A DNA stretch of 64,000 nucleotides from assembly GCF_001183965.1 (NCBI RefSeq), contig NZ_LFZV01000001.1:3506621-3570620 (forward strand). Reading direction: 5' to 3'. Of this stretch, positions 51,797 to 60,577 are shown piece after piece. Position numbers and translations under genes: made by a program. This DNA is from Bacillus sp. FJAT-27916 (GTDB lineage: Bacteria; Bacillota; Bacilli; Bacillales; Pradoshiaceae). Position 1 is the first letter of the stretch; the number at the start of each line of letters is the position of its first letter. The notes beneath the pieces are model-generated. The model was not told where the DNA came from, searched no databases, and saw only the letters and a program-made list of their open reading frames with translations.

Positions 51797-53313
51797 GTGC
51801 CTTCCTCCGGCCGCTTCGGTTTAAAGTATAAGCCAAGCTCCTTTTTCTCCTGGGACAGCGATCGGTAGAGTGATATCATCATTAACACAATAATGAGCGA
51901 AAACGGGAAAGCAGCTGCAATTAAGGAATTTTGCAGGGCCTGCAATCCACCGCTATATAAGAGAATCAAGGCGATGGCAGATTGAGCGATGCCCCAAACT
52001 ACTTTCACCGTATTTGCCGGTGTGAGTGAACCATAGGTCGTCTGCATACCCAATACAAAGGTGGCAGAATCCGCAGATGTGATGAAAAAGGTCGACACAA
52101 GGATAATCACAATGATAGAGAGAATTGTCGACCATGGAAATTCACTTAACACCGCAAACAAGACCTCTTCTGTGGCAAAGTTGGTTAAATCGACATTCCC
52201 CGCATTTTGTACCTCAATAGCTGAGGTGCCAAAAACAGAGAACCATAAGAAGCTGACTAAAGCCGGCAGCAATAAGACCCCAATCATGAATTGACGGATG
52301 GTTCGGCCCTTAGATACGCGTGCGATGAATATCCCAACGAAGGGTGACCATGAGATCCACCATGCCCAATAGAAAATTGTCCATCCATTAATCCATGAGC
52401 GGTGCTCCTCATTAAGAGGGGCAATCCGGAAGCTCATTTGAACGATATTCTGGATATATCCTCCGAGTGTATCCGTAAACATATTTAAGGTGAGAATAGC
52501 TGGTCCAACAATGAACATTAATAGAAAGAGCAGGCTGGCTAATACCATATTCGCATTGCTCAAATATTTGATGCCCTTCCCTAATCCAGACCAAGCCGAG
52601 AGGATAAACAGCACCGTTACGATAGCAATAATGATGGCTTGAACGCCAAAGCTATTCGGAATGCCAAACATGAAAGATAACCCGCCGTTTATTTGTGCCG
52701 CTCCGAAGCCTAAAGTGGTCGCCACTCCGATGACTGTCGCAAAAACAGCCAATACATCTACGATGGTTCCTAGAGGGCCATCCATCCTTTTACCTAGCAC
52801 AGGTTTTAAAGTCGCCGATATCAAGCCAGGCTCATTTTTCCGAAATTGAAAATACGCCAGGGCAAGCGCTACGATTGCATAGATTCCCCATGCATGGATT
52901 CCCCAGTGGAAGAATGTATAGCGCATCGCTTCCTTATGCGCTTCAGGAGTTCCCCCATCCGCAAGCGGCGGAGTCATGAAATGGGAGAGCGGCTCAGCTG
53001 CCCCCCAAAACACAAGGCCAATCCCCATGCCGGCACTAAAGAGCATGGCAAACCAGGAGGCATTTGAAAACTCCGGTCTATCATCTGCCTTGCCAAGCCG
53101 AATCGTCCCAACAGGACTAAAAATGAGAAACACGCAAAAAATGACGATAATCGTCACTAAAATTAAATAATACCAACCGAATGACGTGGTGAGAAAAGAT
53201 TGCAGATTTGCCGTAGCTTCCTCAAAGCTTGCTGGTGCCGCAACCCCAAACACCACAGCCGCTAACACAATCGCAACAGTAATCCAAAATACGTTCGATA
53301 CTTTCTTCATCAT
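51778..53313 (-). CDS. opuD: BCCT-family glycine betaine transporter
   Basis: A 511-aa secondary transporter with about twelve helices that imports glycine betaine or related osmoprotectants with sodium. Family motifs: [19 protein letters not shown] (about residue 95), the GxGxG glycine-rich stretch and [20 protein letters not shown] with the aromatic substrate box (about residue 310). Length and motifs match OpuD/BetL more than choline transporters, but choline or carnitine remain possible. The charged C-terminal tail ([15 protein letters not shown]) is short. AAAGGA precedes two adjacent ATGs (53313, 53310). Single gene. Confidence 0.9.
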   Translation of the reverse strand: MMKKVSNVFWITVAIVLAAVVFGVAAPASFEEATANLQSFLTTSFGWYYLILVTIIVIFCVFLIFSPVGTIRLGKADDRPEFSNASWFAMLFSAGMGIGLVFWGAAEPLSHFMTPPLADGGTPEAHKEAMRYTFFHWGIHAWGIYAIVALALAYFQFRKNEPGLISATLKPVLGKRMDGPLGTIVDVLAVFATVIGVATTLGFGAAQINGGLSFMFGIPNSFGVQAIIIAIVTVLFILSAWSGLGKGIKYLSNANMVLASLLFLLMFIVGPAILTLNMFTDTLGGYIQNIVQMSFRIAPLNEEHRSWINGWTIFYWAWWISWSPFVGIFIARVSKGRTIRQFMIGVLLLPALVSFLWFSVFGTSAIEVQNAGNVDLTNFATEEVLFAVLSEFPWSTILSIIVIILVSTFFITSADSATFVLGMQTTYGSLTPANTVKVVWGIAQSAIALILLYSGGLQALQNSLIAAAFPFSLIIVLMMISLYRSLSQEKKELGLYFKPKRPEEGTKEERA

Positions 53314-53439
53314 ATGTTCCTTTCTATCAAAAACTAATAAACCCCTTTTATTCCATCAGCAGGAAAAAGCTCATATGCTATCCCTACCCAATATTTTGTA
53401 AATAGTAACCTTTTCATCAGATTCCATCCTATTTGGAAC

Positions 53440-53476
53440 AAAAAAAGACCCTGATTTCCAAAGTGAAATCAGGGTT
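53440..53476 (-). terminator. Terminator of the DUF4256 gene
   Basis: AACCCTGATTTCACTTTGG / AAATCAGGGTCTTTTTTT on the minus strand, 7 bp past the stop. Confidence 0.88.
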
Positions 53477-53482
53477 AGTTGA

Positions 53483-54040
53483 TCAGACCCGCAGCAAGCC
53501 GCGAAAGCCTCTGGCAGCATAATATGAATCTGCGCCATTATGATACATAAACACCATGTCATAGCGTCGGTCACAAAAAATGGCTCCGCCAAGAGTACGA
53601 ATCGCAGCAGGCGTTTGCACCCAGCTGGAGGTCTTTAGATCAAATTCACCAAACTTCTGCAGATTCCGGTACTGTTCCTCCGTTAAAATCTCAATCCCCA
53701 TATCGGCAGCCATATCCATTGCACTCGTTTTCGGTTTATTCTTCTTCCTTGCCTCCAGTGCTTCGCGGTCATAGCACACGCTTCTCCGTCCTTTAGGACT
53801 TTCCGCTGAACAATCATAAAAGACATACTCGCCTGCTAGATGACCTTCCTCCACTACATCCGGCTCTCCGCCAGTCTCTTCCATTTGATATAGAGACCAC
53901 AGCTTTTCGGGATTGGCCTCCAATTTCTCCTGAATCTGTGTCCATTCAATATTTGGATGGCGCTGTCTATTTTTCTCAAAACGGTCTTGCAGGGTGGTGA
54001 GCAGTGTTTGCTCTTGTTCTGGTGATAGGGTTCTCATCAT
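53483..54040 (-). CDS. DUF4256 family protein
   Basis: A 185-aa soluble protein of a family widespread in bacilli and other Firmicutes, without known function. The conserved features I recognise are WSLYQMEETGGEPDVV, FYDCSAESPKGRRSVCYD, the MAADMGIEILTEEQYR segment, and the C-terminal LGGAIFCDRRYDMVFMYHNG with GADSYYAARGFRG. The strict Asp/Cys/Arg/His pattern hints at an enzyme. GAGGGG precedes two ATGs (54040, 54037). Monocistronic with a good terminator. Confidence 0.85.
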   Translation of the reverse strand: MMRTLSPEQEQTLLTTLQDRFEKNRQRHPNIEWTQIQEKLEANPEKLWSLYQMEETGGEPDVVEEGHLAGEYVFYDCSAESPKGRRSVCYDREALEARKKNKPKTSAMDMAADMGIEILTEEQYRNLQKFGEFDLKTSSWVQTPAAIRTLGGAIFCDRRYDMVFMYHNGADSYYAARGFRGLLRV

Positions 54041-54118
54041 TACCCCTCCAATTCATTATTCATTCACAAAATAATTATGAAGATCCATCGATTTATTGAA
54101 GAGACCAAATGTCTACAT

Positions 54119-54283
54119 TCAAGCTTTTACAAAACCTGCATACCTTAATGAACTTCTACATTGGAACAAAACACGATATTCATTTTTTTCGCTAATCCGC
54201 TTTTTTGTTAAGGAATGCTTAGGCCTTATTACTAATCTTTCTGTTTCTATCATACAGTCAAACACTTTTTTTACTTCTAACAA
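54119..54283 (-). CDS. Possible 54-aa ORF or GNAT fragment
   Basis: A TTG at 54283 has AAGGAAG exactly 8 nt upstream, and the frame runs 54 codons to TGA 54119-54121. The product includes MIETERLVIRPKH, which resembles the start of GNAT acetyltransferases (ETERLxLRP), but then loses similarity. It may be the remains of an acetyltransferase gene that is still translated. The rest of the 54041-54452 gap shows nothing I recognise. Confidence 0.35.
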   Translation of the reverse strand: MLEVKKVFDCMIETERLVIRPKHSLTKKRISEKNEYRVLFQCRSSLRYAGFVKA

Positions 54284-54452
54284 TGTGATATCTTCCTTTC
54301 AAAATCTTGTTTTGAGAACGATTGATTACATTAACCTAAGTAATCAATATTGCGGAATTTTTATCGTTTACTCTTCATGTTAGGTAACAATCCCGCCCCG
54401 TGGCGGATGAACGCCCTCTAATACAGCACATAGGTAATCCTTTGTACTATTA

Positions 54453-54668
54453 CTAGGACAACTTTATATTTCTCAAATAGACTAATGCAGAGAGTATACT
54501 AATAATCAAATAGTATATGCCTACTATCGAGAATGCCTCAGTCGCTACTACTCCAATGTCTTTATCTAGAATAAATGCTCTCCATAAGAAAGAGCTAATA
54601 ATGAGCAGTATAGGATATGCTACAAAGAAACCTGCAAAGTAAAGTTTAGTTTTCTTACTATCGTTCAT
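54453..54668 (-). CDS. Small membrane protein (71 aa)
   Basis: Two hydrophobic helices (FAGFFVAYPILLIISSFLW and FSIVGIYYLIISILSALVYL) connected by an acidic loop, with a Lys-rich cytoplasmic N-terminus. GGGG is 7 nt before the ATG. No family recognised. Part of an AT-rich stretch of small membrane proteins between 54.4 and 56.5 kb. Confidence 0.6.
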   Translation of the reverse strand: MNDSKKTKLYFAGFFVAYPILLIISSFLWRAFILDKDIGVVATEAFSIVGIYYLIISILSALVYLRNIKLS

Positions 54669-54758
54669 ATATTCCCCTTACAGAAAAAAACATTATCCAT
54701 ATTATACCACATTGAATTTTCAGCTGACCTGTCCTTCGCATTATCAGGATGTCAACAA

Positions 54759-54790
54759 TAAAAGACATTAATCCTTCTCGGATTAATGTC
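54759..54790 (-). terminator. Terminator of the HNH gene
   Basis: GACATTAATCC / GGATTAATGTC perfect 11-bp stem followed by TTTTATTG on the minus strand; it overlaps the stop codon of the HNH gene. Confidence 0.85.
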
Positions 54791-55079
54791 CCCTATAGCT
54801 GGATTTTTTTATACGTGGCAATTTACCTGCCGGCTGCTTTTTTATCCAATTTAGATATTTTTTCATTTCAGGGTCATCCTGTAATCTTTCAATTGTATTA
54901 AGCCTTATAGCCAATTCCGAATTTGAATAAAGGGCGTGAAGCTGTTTATGGCAAGGAATACACAGTTGTGATGTATCTTCAGGGCCTCCCCCAAATTCTC
55001 TCGGAGTTAAATGGTGAATGGTACGCTCCACATCATCCCTTAAACAAAGTTCACACCTGCCTCTCCCTGCTTTAGTCAT
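54783..55079 (-). CDS. HNH endonuclease-domain protein
   Basis: A 98-aa protein with a compact HNH module: CELCLRDDVERTIHHLTPRE (first Cys pair and HH), then CIPCHKQLHALYSN (second Cys pair, His). It is of the YajD/5-methylcytosine-restriction-like type, where His and the metal-bound loop cleave DNA. The basic C-terminal tail (KKQPAGKLPRIKKSS) would bind nucleic acid. AAGGAAG is 8 nt before the ATG. It has no methyltransferase or restriction partner in the window, so its job (DNA repair, defence or nuclease) is open. Confidence 0.85.
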   Translation of the reverse strand: MTKAGRGRCELCLRDDVERTIHHLTPREFGGGPEDTSQLCIPCHKQLHALYSNSELAIRLNTIERLQDDPEMKKYLNWIKKQPAGKLPRIKKSSYRGH

Positions 55080-55415
55080 TGCGATATCTTCCTTTCTCCT
55101 GTCTGATTAACCTTCGTGATACCAGTAATCTTAAATCGGCTTTACTTTGCAACTCTTCCTGACTATTTTACCAATTTAGATTAAAACGATTCCCTTATGC
55201 TCCATCAAATGGACCTTCTTCCTCTTTATATAGAGAGGATTGATTCTAATACTGAAAATTCAACCTGGAAAATGATCATTCAAAAAAGAAAGAGATTTCA
55301 ACGATGGCTCTTCTAATACGAAAGGATTCGCTTTGATGTGCCTTACTAATGTATACTCTGAATCATTATCTTCTTATTAAGACCCGGCATCACCGCTGGA
55401 ACTCTAACAGCTAAG
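55080..55415. other. Gap without recognisable gene
   Basis: About 340 AT-rich bases between the HNH gene and the next membrane protein. Stops are frequent in all six frames; I see no RNA gene, hairpin with T tract, or repeat. Confidence 0.5.
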
Positions 55416-55799
55416 CTACTTATTAATCAAAATGACAAACACTAGCACAACCATTAGTGATGCAATAATGACGGTCAGCCATCCAATCTTCACCTTTTTT
55501 AATAAACGATCCACAATAAAGAATAAGATAGCAGAAACAAGACCTGGAAAAAGGAACAGCACTCCTCCACAGCAATGAATTATGAAAGAAATGATTTCGC
55601 GAATATATGCTCTTTTAGAAGGTTTCCTACTAAACCAATCACTAAAGATAGAAACAATAACTCCGTAGGTAATAGCAAACATTAAGTTCAAATAATACAA
55701 ATTGAAAAAAAGATCCCCTTCAAGCCAATCAGGTGTTGAAAGAATCAGTGTAAATAGTAAACTACTTAGAATAGCCGTTAATAGTTTTCTTTTTAAAAT
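55416..55799 (-). CDS. Membrane protein with probable ATT start
   Basis: About 127 aa with four hydrophobic segments; the C-terminal part reads GGVLFLFPGLVSAILFFIVD and ends in VFVILINK. The reading frame extends upstream of any ATG/GTG: residues LKRKLLTAILSSLLFTLILS form a convincing first membrane helix with basic flank. The only good ribosome binding site, GGGAGG at 55808-55813, is 8 nt before an ATT at 55799 (5 nt before a second ATT at 55802). Starting at the TTG at 55700 would give 94 aa without a ribosome binding site. Function unknown. Confidence 0.5.
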   Translation of the reverse strand: MLKRKLLTAILSSLLFTLILSTPDWLEGDLFFNLYYLNLMFAITYGVIVSIFSDWFSRKPSKRAYIREIISFIIHCCGGVLFLFPGLVSAILFFIVDRLLKKVKIGWLTVIIASLMVVLVFVILINK

Positions 55800-55923
55800 A
55801 ATAACAGCCTCCCTCTCCCTGCTATTGAGTGCTCATGCAAAGCGCTTTCTATCATAAATATTCGATAATTGATGGTCTATGCTACTTCATTAAGCTTCCT
55901 TACTCCAGGAGGACGCTCAACAT

Positions 55924-55958
55924 AAAAGGACATTCATCCTTTTTGAATGAATGCCTCC
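55924..55958 (-). terminator. Terminator of the 55987-56196 gene
   Basis: GGCATTCATTC pairs imperfectly with GGATGAATGTCC, followed by TTTTATG on the minus strand. Confidence 0.65.
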
Positions 55959-55986
55959 TACTGTATACCTTCTAATAAAATAAAAT

Positions 55987-56196
55987 TTATTCGTCAAAGT
56001 ATGATGGGAGCTGTATGCCAATATCAAATAATAAACTATATACGATATAAAGAAATAAAGCCCAGTAACAAATATTCATAAATACCGTCCAGCTCCTATT
56101 TTCCTCATTCTCTATTCGACCTTTGTTTTTCCTTTTTCTATATAGACCTTGCACTTTCCTTAACTTTTGATTTTTATCTTGCTTGTTAGGGTACAT
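55987..56196 (-). CDS. Small basic single-span membrane protein (69 aa)
   Basis: A strongly basic N-terminal half (Lys/Arg/Asn-rich, KQDKNQKLRKVQGLYRKRK) is followed by one membrane helix (FMNICYWALFLYIVYSLLF) and a short acidic end, implying the basic half stays in the cytoplasm. AGGAGTG is 6 nt before the ATG at 56196. No family recognised. Confidence 0.6.
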   Translation of the reverse strand: MYPNKQDKNQKLRKVQGLYRKRKNKGRIENEENRSWTVFMNICYWALFLYIVYSLLFDIGIQLPSYFDE

Positions 56197-56266
56197 CGAT
56201 ATCACTCCTGCTCCCTGTGTGATGATTCATCTCCTTTGACGAACATTAACATTGCTTCTTTTTGAG

Positions 56267-56490
56267 TTATTCTTCTATATGCTTAAATCCTTCTTCCGCT
56301 GCCAGCCATGCTTTTAGCATTAGAAGCTTTTCATGTTCAAGAAAACGGAAAATCGGAGGTAAAAACAATACTATAAGGGCAATTCATATCAGCAGTCTTG
56401 TGATTGTTTCAGAAAACGTACCTTTACCTTTATACCATCCATTGAATTGCAGTTTATTTTTATAGAGACGTTCATTACAATCACTCTCCA
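56267..56490 (-). pseudogene. Decayed small membrane-protein gene
   Basis: Minus-strand frame reading LQFNGWYKGKGTFSETITRL, then an in-frame TGA at 56384-56386, then IALIVLFLPPIFRFLEHEKL and on to TAA 56267-56269. A membrane segment spans the TGA. The only ATG with a ribosome binding site (GGAG before the ATG near 56482) is in another frame, so at least two lesions are needed. It could also be non-coding. Confidence 0.3.
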
Positions 56491-56562
56491 AGATTTACTT
56501 CCCCGTACATTTCAACAAACCACCCTCATTCGTTGAATAACGAAAGCGTTGCCGTCATTTGT

Positions 56563-58197
56563 TTACACCGATAAAAATCTGCGTTTCAATAATTGAAGCC
56601 TCCTCATAATCCCTTGCAACTTCCCGTCAAAAATGGTCGTTAAGAGACCTGTCCGATAGGTTAAATACCCATAAATACCCACACCTGCCAATGTGCAAAG
56701 CAGCACTATGATGATGGATCCAAAACTGTCTTGCGAATGAATTACTGTGCCTAAGATGCTTTTAAGGGCTAGGACAATTCCGCACATGATGCCAGAAAGC
56801 AGGAATATAGATAAGATTCGCTTCATTAGCAGGAGATAGCGATAGCCGGTGAAATAATGAATGCAATAGAGGTTCATCAGGCAGGTCACCAAATAACCGA
56901 GGGTCGTGGCATAGACCGCTCCCTTCGTCTCAAACAGCTGGATGAGCGGGATATTAAAGGCTAGCTTACATAAGAAGCCTGTCAATAGACTCAGCACGGT
57001 ATACTTTTGATAATTTGTTCCTTGCAGTACGGCAGCGGTCACTGAGAACAAGGCGAATAAGATAGCAGCCGGTGCATAGATGGCCAGTATCTCTCCTCCA
57101 AGCTCATTGAAGGTATAAAAGGCTGTATAAAGCGGACTTGCCAACACGGACATTCCCATCACTGCAGGAATCATGAAGAAGAACAACACTTGGAATGACT
57201 GGGTCAATTGATTTTGGAAGACACTTGAATTCCTCGTCATATAGGCGCTCGTTATAGCTGGAATCAAGGCAATCGACAGCGAGGTGGCCATTGTGTTCGG
57301 AATCAGAACAAGCTTCTGCGTATTGAAATTTAAGATTCCAAAGGCCGACTTGATGATATTTTGATCATAACCAATGGATATCATTGCCCTCGTAAACGTT
57401 AGATTATCAACCAGCTGGAACATGGACATCGAGATTCCTACCATTACGAAGGGGAAGGAGCTTAATAGGATTTCCTTGAATAACTGTATGGTACGAATCT
57501 GATGCTCTCCCCGATCTTTTTCCAACCGTTCTTTACGGAGCTTCGCATCCCTTCTCCAATACCACCATAGTATCAACGATCCGCCGACAGCCCCAGCTGC
57601 TGCAGCAAAGGTAGCGGCACTGACTGCTGTTACGATGCTCCCGTTCAGTACTTTGATAACCACATAAGCGCCTGCCAGCAAGAAGCCGATTCGAACAATT
57701 TGCTCGATGACCTGTGAAATAGCCGTTGGTTTCATATCAGAATGTCCTTGGAAATATCCCCTGAAAATGCTCATACACGGAATGATTAGGAGTGCAAAGC
57801 TGACCGCCCTCATGACGGTTGTGATATCTTCTTCAGCATAGCCTTTTCCACCATAGCTGCCGACACTGGCCAGGACTGGTGCCAAAGTATACATGGCTGC
57901 AAAAGCGAGGAAACCCGTAACCAGCATTAATTTCACACTGACCTTGAACAATTGATGGCTAACTGCATACGCTTCCAATGAATTGTATTTAGCTATACTC
58001 TTAGACAAAGCCATCGGGATGCCGGCAGTTGAAATGCTGATAAAGATTGAATAAGGAACATACGAAAAGGTATACAACCCCGTCCCAGCCTCCCCAATCA
58101 GCCTCCCAAACGGAATTACATACAAAAGCCCAAGGATCTTTGACAGCACCGAACCAACCGTTAAGATGAAAGCTCCCTGAATGAGCTTATTAGACAT
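56563..58197 (-). CDS. Polysaccharide/lipid II flippase-like MOP superfamily protein (SpoVB/YtgP type)
   Basis: A 544-aa membrane protein with about fourteen helices of the MATE/MOP flippase fold. It begins KLIQGAFILTVGSVLSKILG followed by LLYVIPFGRLIGEAGTGLYT, the N-terminal signature of SpoVB, YtgP and related oligosaccharide flippases of bacilli. It probably flips a lipid-linked wall precursor or exopolysaccharide unit. Which paralogue it is cannot be decided by eye. The ATG at 58197 has only a weak ribosome binding site (AAGGAAAG 12 nt upstream); the 16 upstream codons from 58245 lack any. Monocistronic. Confidence 0.85.
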   Translation of the reverse strand: MSNKLIQGAFILTVGSVLSKILGLLYVIPFGRLIGEAGTGLYTFSYVPYSIFISISTAGIPMALSKSIAKYNSLEAYAVSHQLFKVSVKLMLVTGFLAFAAMYTLAPVLASVGSYGGKGYAEEDITTVMRAVSFALLIIPCMSIFRGYFQGHSDMKPTAISQVIEQIVRIGFLLAGAYVVIKVLNGSIVTAVSAATFAAAAGAVGGSLILWWYWRRDAKLRKERLEKDRGEHQIRTIQLFKEILLSSFPFVMVGISMSMFQLVDNLTFTRAMISIGYDQNIIKSAFGILNFNTQKLVLIPNTMATSLSIALIPAITSAYMTRNSSVFQNQLTQSFQVLFFFMIPAVMGMSVLASPLYTAFYTFNELGGEILAIYAPAAILFALFSVTAAVLQGTNYQKYTVLSLLTGFLCKLAFNIPLIQLFETKGAVYATTLGYLVTCLMNLYCIHYFTGYRYLLLMKRILSIFLLSGIMCGIVLALKSILGTVIHSQDSFGSIIIVLLCTLAGVGIYGYLTYRTGLLTTIFDGKLQGIMRRLQLLKRRFLSV

Positions 58198-58408
58198 AGA
58201 ACCCAACTCTTTCCTTGTTATATGATTACTAATACACAATACCATATTTTAGGCAAACAGGTTCTGAAGATTATGACGTTTCTCCGGAAACACCTAAACA
58301 GAGTAATCTTTTATCATTATTTTTAGATGGGCCAAGCTTACTCGTAAGGCTACTACTTTTTCAAGCGGTCTCCTCCTTTATCTCTTTTTTGGCTTAATCA
58401 GTCAGGAG

Positions 58409-58452
58409 AAAAAAGGCCTTTCAACCAGCTAACGAGCCGGTGAAAGACCTTC
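58409..58452 (-). terminator. Terminator of the AlkD-like gene
   Basis: AAGGTCTTTCACCGGC / GCTGGTTGAAAGGCCTT followed by TTTT on the minus strand. Confidence 0.85.
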
Positions 58453-58456
58453 ACGA

Positions 58457-59140
58457 TTAAATATATTTACTGCCTTCCCTAACACTCAAGGGAGCCATTT
58501 GATCCTTATGCGTCTCCATAAATCCTCTGACCCAATCGGGATTGACCTTCGAGTACTCCCTCAGACTCCACCCAATCGCCTTATTGATAAAAAATTCTTT
58601 CTGTCCGAGATTGTTTAGGATGATTGTCTCTAACAACTGAACATTCGTGTTCTCTTTCCTTCCATTCTGATGGTCAATCGCAATCCTCCTTAGCCATATA
58701 TCTTCATCTGTCGACCACCGCAGCATCAAATCATCAATCTCTTCACAAGGAAAATCAATATTGCCAATAAGCTTATCGAGCCCATCAATGGTATCCCACC
58801 ATTGCTTCTCCTTCGCATAAGCAATCAAAGAGTTAAGATCACTGATGTGAATATATTTTGCGAGCGCATGTAAGTAATCAAGGACAAAGTATTGCATTTC
58901 TCTGTGATTATCTGCATAACACCTATTTAAGAAGGACCAATCAATTTCTTTCTTCGCTTTTTCCTGTTTAATGATTTCCTTTGTCATTTCCTTTCTCTTC
59001 ACCGCACCGATTCCATAGAAGGAGAAGTGATTTTTCATATAGGCGGCCATGGATTCGGCTTTTGCCTCATCTTTATGCAACTCAAAAATCTGCCGCAAAT
59101 GTTCGTATTTTTCATGAGAGCGTCCATTTTCTTGATCCAT
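58457..59140 (-). CDS. AlkD-like DNA alkylation repair protein
   Basis: A 227-aa HEAT-like-repeat protein of the DNA alkylation repair family, which excises 3- or 7-alkylated purines. The conserved features are FYGIGAVKRKEMTKEI, WSFLNRCYADNHREMQYFVL, WWDTIDGLDKLIG with the catalytic-type aspartate (WDTIDGLD) and WLRRIAIDHQ. The repair-enzyme Trp/Asp/Arg positions appear kept (WWDTID, WLRR, AIGWSLREYSK). GGAGGG is 7 nt before the ATG at 59140. Single gene with terminator. Confidence 0.88.
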   Translation of the reverse strand: MDQENGRSHEKYEHLRQIFELHKDEAKAESMAAYMKNHFSFYGIGAVKRKEMTKEIIKQEKAKKEIDWSFLNRCYADNHREMQYFVLDYLHALAKYIHISDLNSLIAYAKEKQWWDTIDGLDKLIGNIDFPCEEIDDLMLRWSTDEDIWLRRIAIDHQNGRKENTNVQLLETIILNNLGQKEFFINKAIGWSLREYSKVNPDWVRGFMETHKDQMAPLSVREGSKYI

Positions 59141-59263
59141 GTGAAATCCCTCCAATTCACCATCTTTATAAAGAACCTATTAATGTAAGTATAACAGGCT
59201 TCATCCCCGTTCATACGAAAGGGAAAACACATACGAGATGCGTCTTCCCTGCTTAAAAACCGT

Positions 59264-60577
59264 TTATTTATCACCGACTATTTTAGCAGCCTCTTCTTCA
59301 TCTGCCTCAATCGTGGTAATATGCTGATATTTATATGACAGAATACGTTCAACCGCCTCATCAACTCTTGATATCGGTATTTCTCCAGATTGAACACCCT
59401 CTAAGATACCGTTGAACACTTGCTTTTGGCTCTCTTCTGTATGGCACACGAGCAACATATCCGCTCCCGCCGAGACTGCCTGGCAGCCTAGATCCTCATA
59501 GGTAAAGTATTTATTGACTGCCCCCATTTCCAAGTCATCGGTTACAACAATCCCCGTATAGCCTAATTGGTCACGAAGCAGATCCTGCATAATAACAGGG
59601 GAAATGCTGGCTGGGTGTTCTTTATCATAGGCTGGGTATTTGATATGCGTTACCATCACGAAGAAATCATCATGATTCAGTTCTTGAATCACCTTTTTAA
59701 ATGGATAGATATCGTTATTCTCCAAATCCAATTGGTCAGCATCGACGGCAGATGTATCCTCATGCGGATCGACATTACTGCGTCCATTACCCGGAAAATG
59801 TTTTACCGTAGCGGTTACGCCGCCCGCGACTAAACCGGATATCACCTCACTACCATACTCCCCGGTCAGAAGCGGATCTGTTCCAAATGAACGGCTGTCC
59901 GTATCAGACAAATCAAGGACTGGCGCAAAATTAATCGTAAATCCCATTGCTGCCAGCTGTTGGCCTGTCCTGACGGCGAGCTTGCTGATGGCCTTTTTAT
60001 CGCCTTTCTCTCCAAGTGCCTGCTGGGAAGGCAGTGAGGAGAAATATTCCTTCATTCTTATAATTGCCCCGCCCTCTTGGTCCACACTAAAGGTTAAAGG
60101 AATTTGAAGAGAGGATGAATAGGCTATCTTCTGTAATTGATTGGTCAATTTGGCCACTTGAGATGGGTTCTCCATATTGCGATCAAACAAGATTACACCG
60201 CCTGCATGGTAATCACGAATCATCCGTTCAATATGCTCATCTGATTCAGTGGATTGAAAGCCGACCACCAGCATCTGACCAATTTTTTCTTCAAGGGTCA
60301 TCGATTCCAGCATACGCCTCACCTTCTCTTCAACAGAATCAGCATCCTGATAGTAGGTGACCGGTTCAATTTTTGTACTACTGTTTTGATGATCAGCGTT
60401 TAAATGGACTCCCTCTTTAGAGGAGTGATGATTAGATTCAGCCCTATGCGCTGAGTGTGTATCCTCCTTCGCAAAATCCTTATAATAGGTAAAGAGGCCG
60501 CCCGCTGCTAAAACAACTCCTACACCAATAAACAACAAGATAGACAGCAGCCATTTTTTTCTCCTGCCATGCCTCAT
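59264..60577 (-). CDS. Membrane-anchored GH3 beta-N-acetylglucosaminidase (NagZ-like)
   Basis: A 437-aa GH3 enzyme anchored by one N-terminal helix (WLLSILLFIGVGVVLAAGG, residues 9-27) with a Ser/His-rich linker. Motifs: KHFPGNGRSNVDPHEDT (about residue 258; Asp/His loop acting as acid/base in NagZ-type enzymes) and TDDLEMGAV (about 345; nucleophile Asp). It should remove GlcNAc from muropeptides or peptidoglycan turnover products outside the cell, like B. subtilis NagZ. The ATG overlaps the upstream TcaA-like stop by 4 nt, so they are coupled. The very C-terminus (EADEEEAAKIVGDK) is acidic. Confidence 0.9.
   Translation of the reverse strand: MRHGRRKKWLLSILLFIGVGVVLAAGGLFTYYKDFAKEDTHSAHRAESNHHSSKEGVHLNADHQNSSTKIEPVTYYQDADSVEEKVRRMLESMTLEEKIGQMLVVGFQSTESDEHIERMIRDYHAGGVILFDRNMENPSQVAKLTNQLQKIAYSSSLQIPLTFSVDQEGGAIIRMKEYFSSLPSQQALGEKGDKKAISKLAVRTGQQLAAMGFTINFAPVLDLSDTDSRSFGTDPLLTGEYGSEVISGLVAGGVTATVKHFPGNGRSNVDPHEDTSAVDADQLDLENNDIYPFKKVIQELNHDDFFVMVTHIKYPAYDKEHPASISPVIMQDLLRDQLGYTGIVVTDDLEMGAVNKYFTYEDLGCQAVSAGADMLLVCHTEESQKQVFNGILEGVQSGEIPISRVDEAVERILSYKYQHITTIEADEEEAAKIVGDK

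Noticed and set aside
54096-54383. 95-codon plus-strand frame
   Set aside because: No ribosome binding site, low-information composition; the opposite strand has a better supported short frame at 54119-54283.
54783-55079. Homing endonuclease in an intron or intein
   Set aside because: The HNH protein is free-standing with its own ribosome binding site and terminator, and no split host gene is seen.
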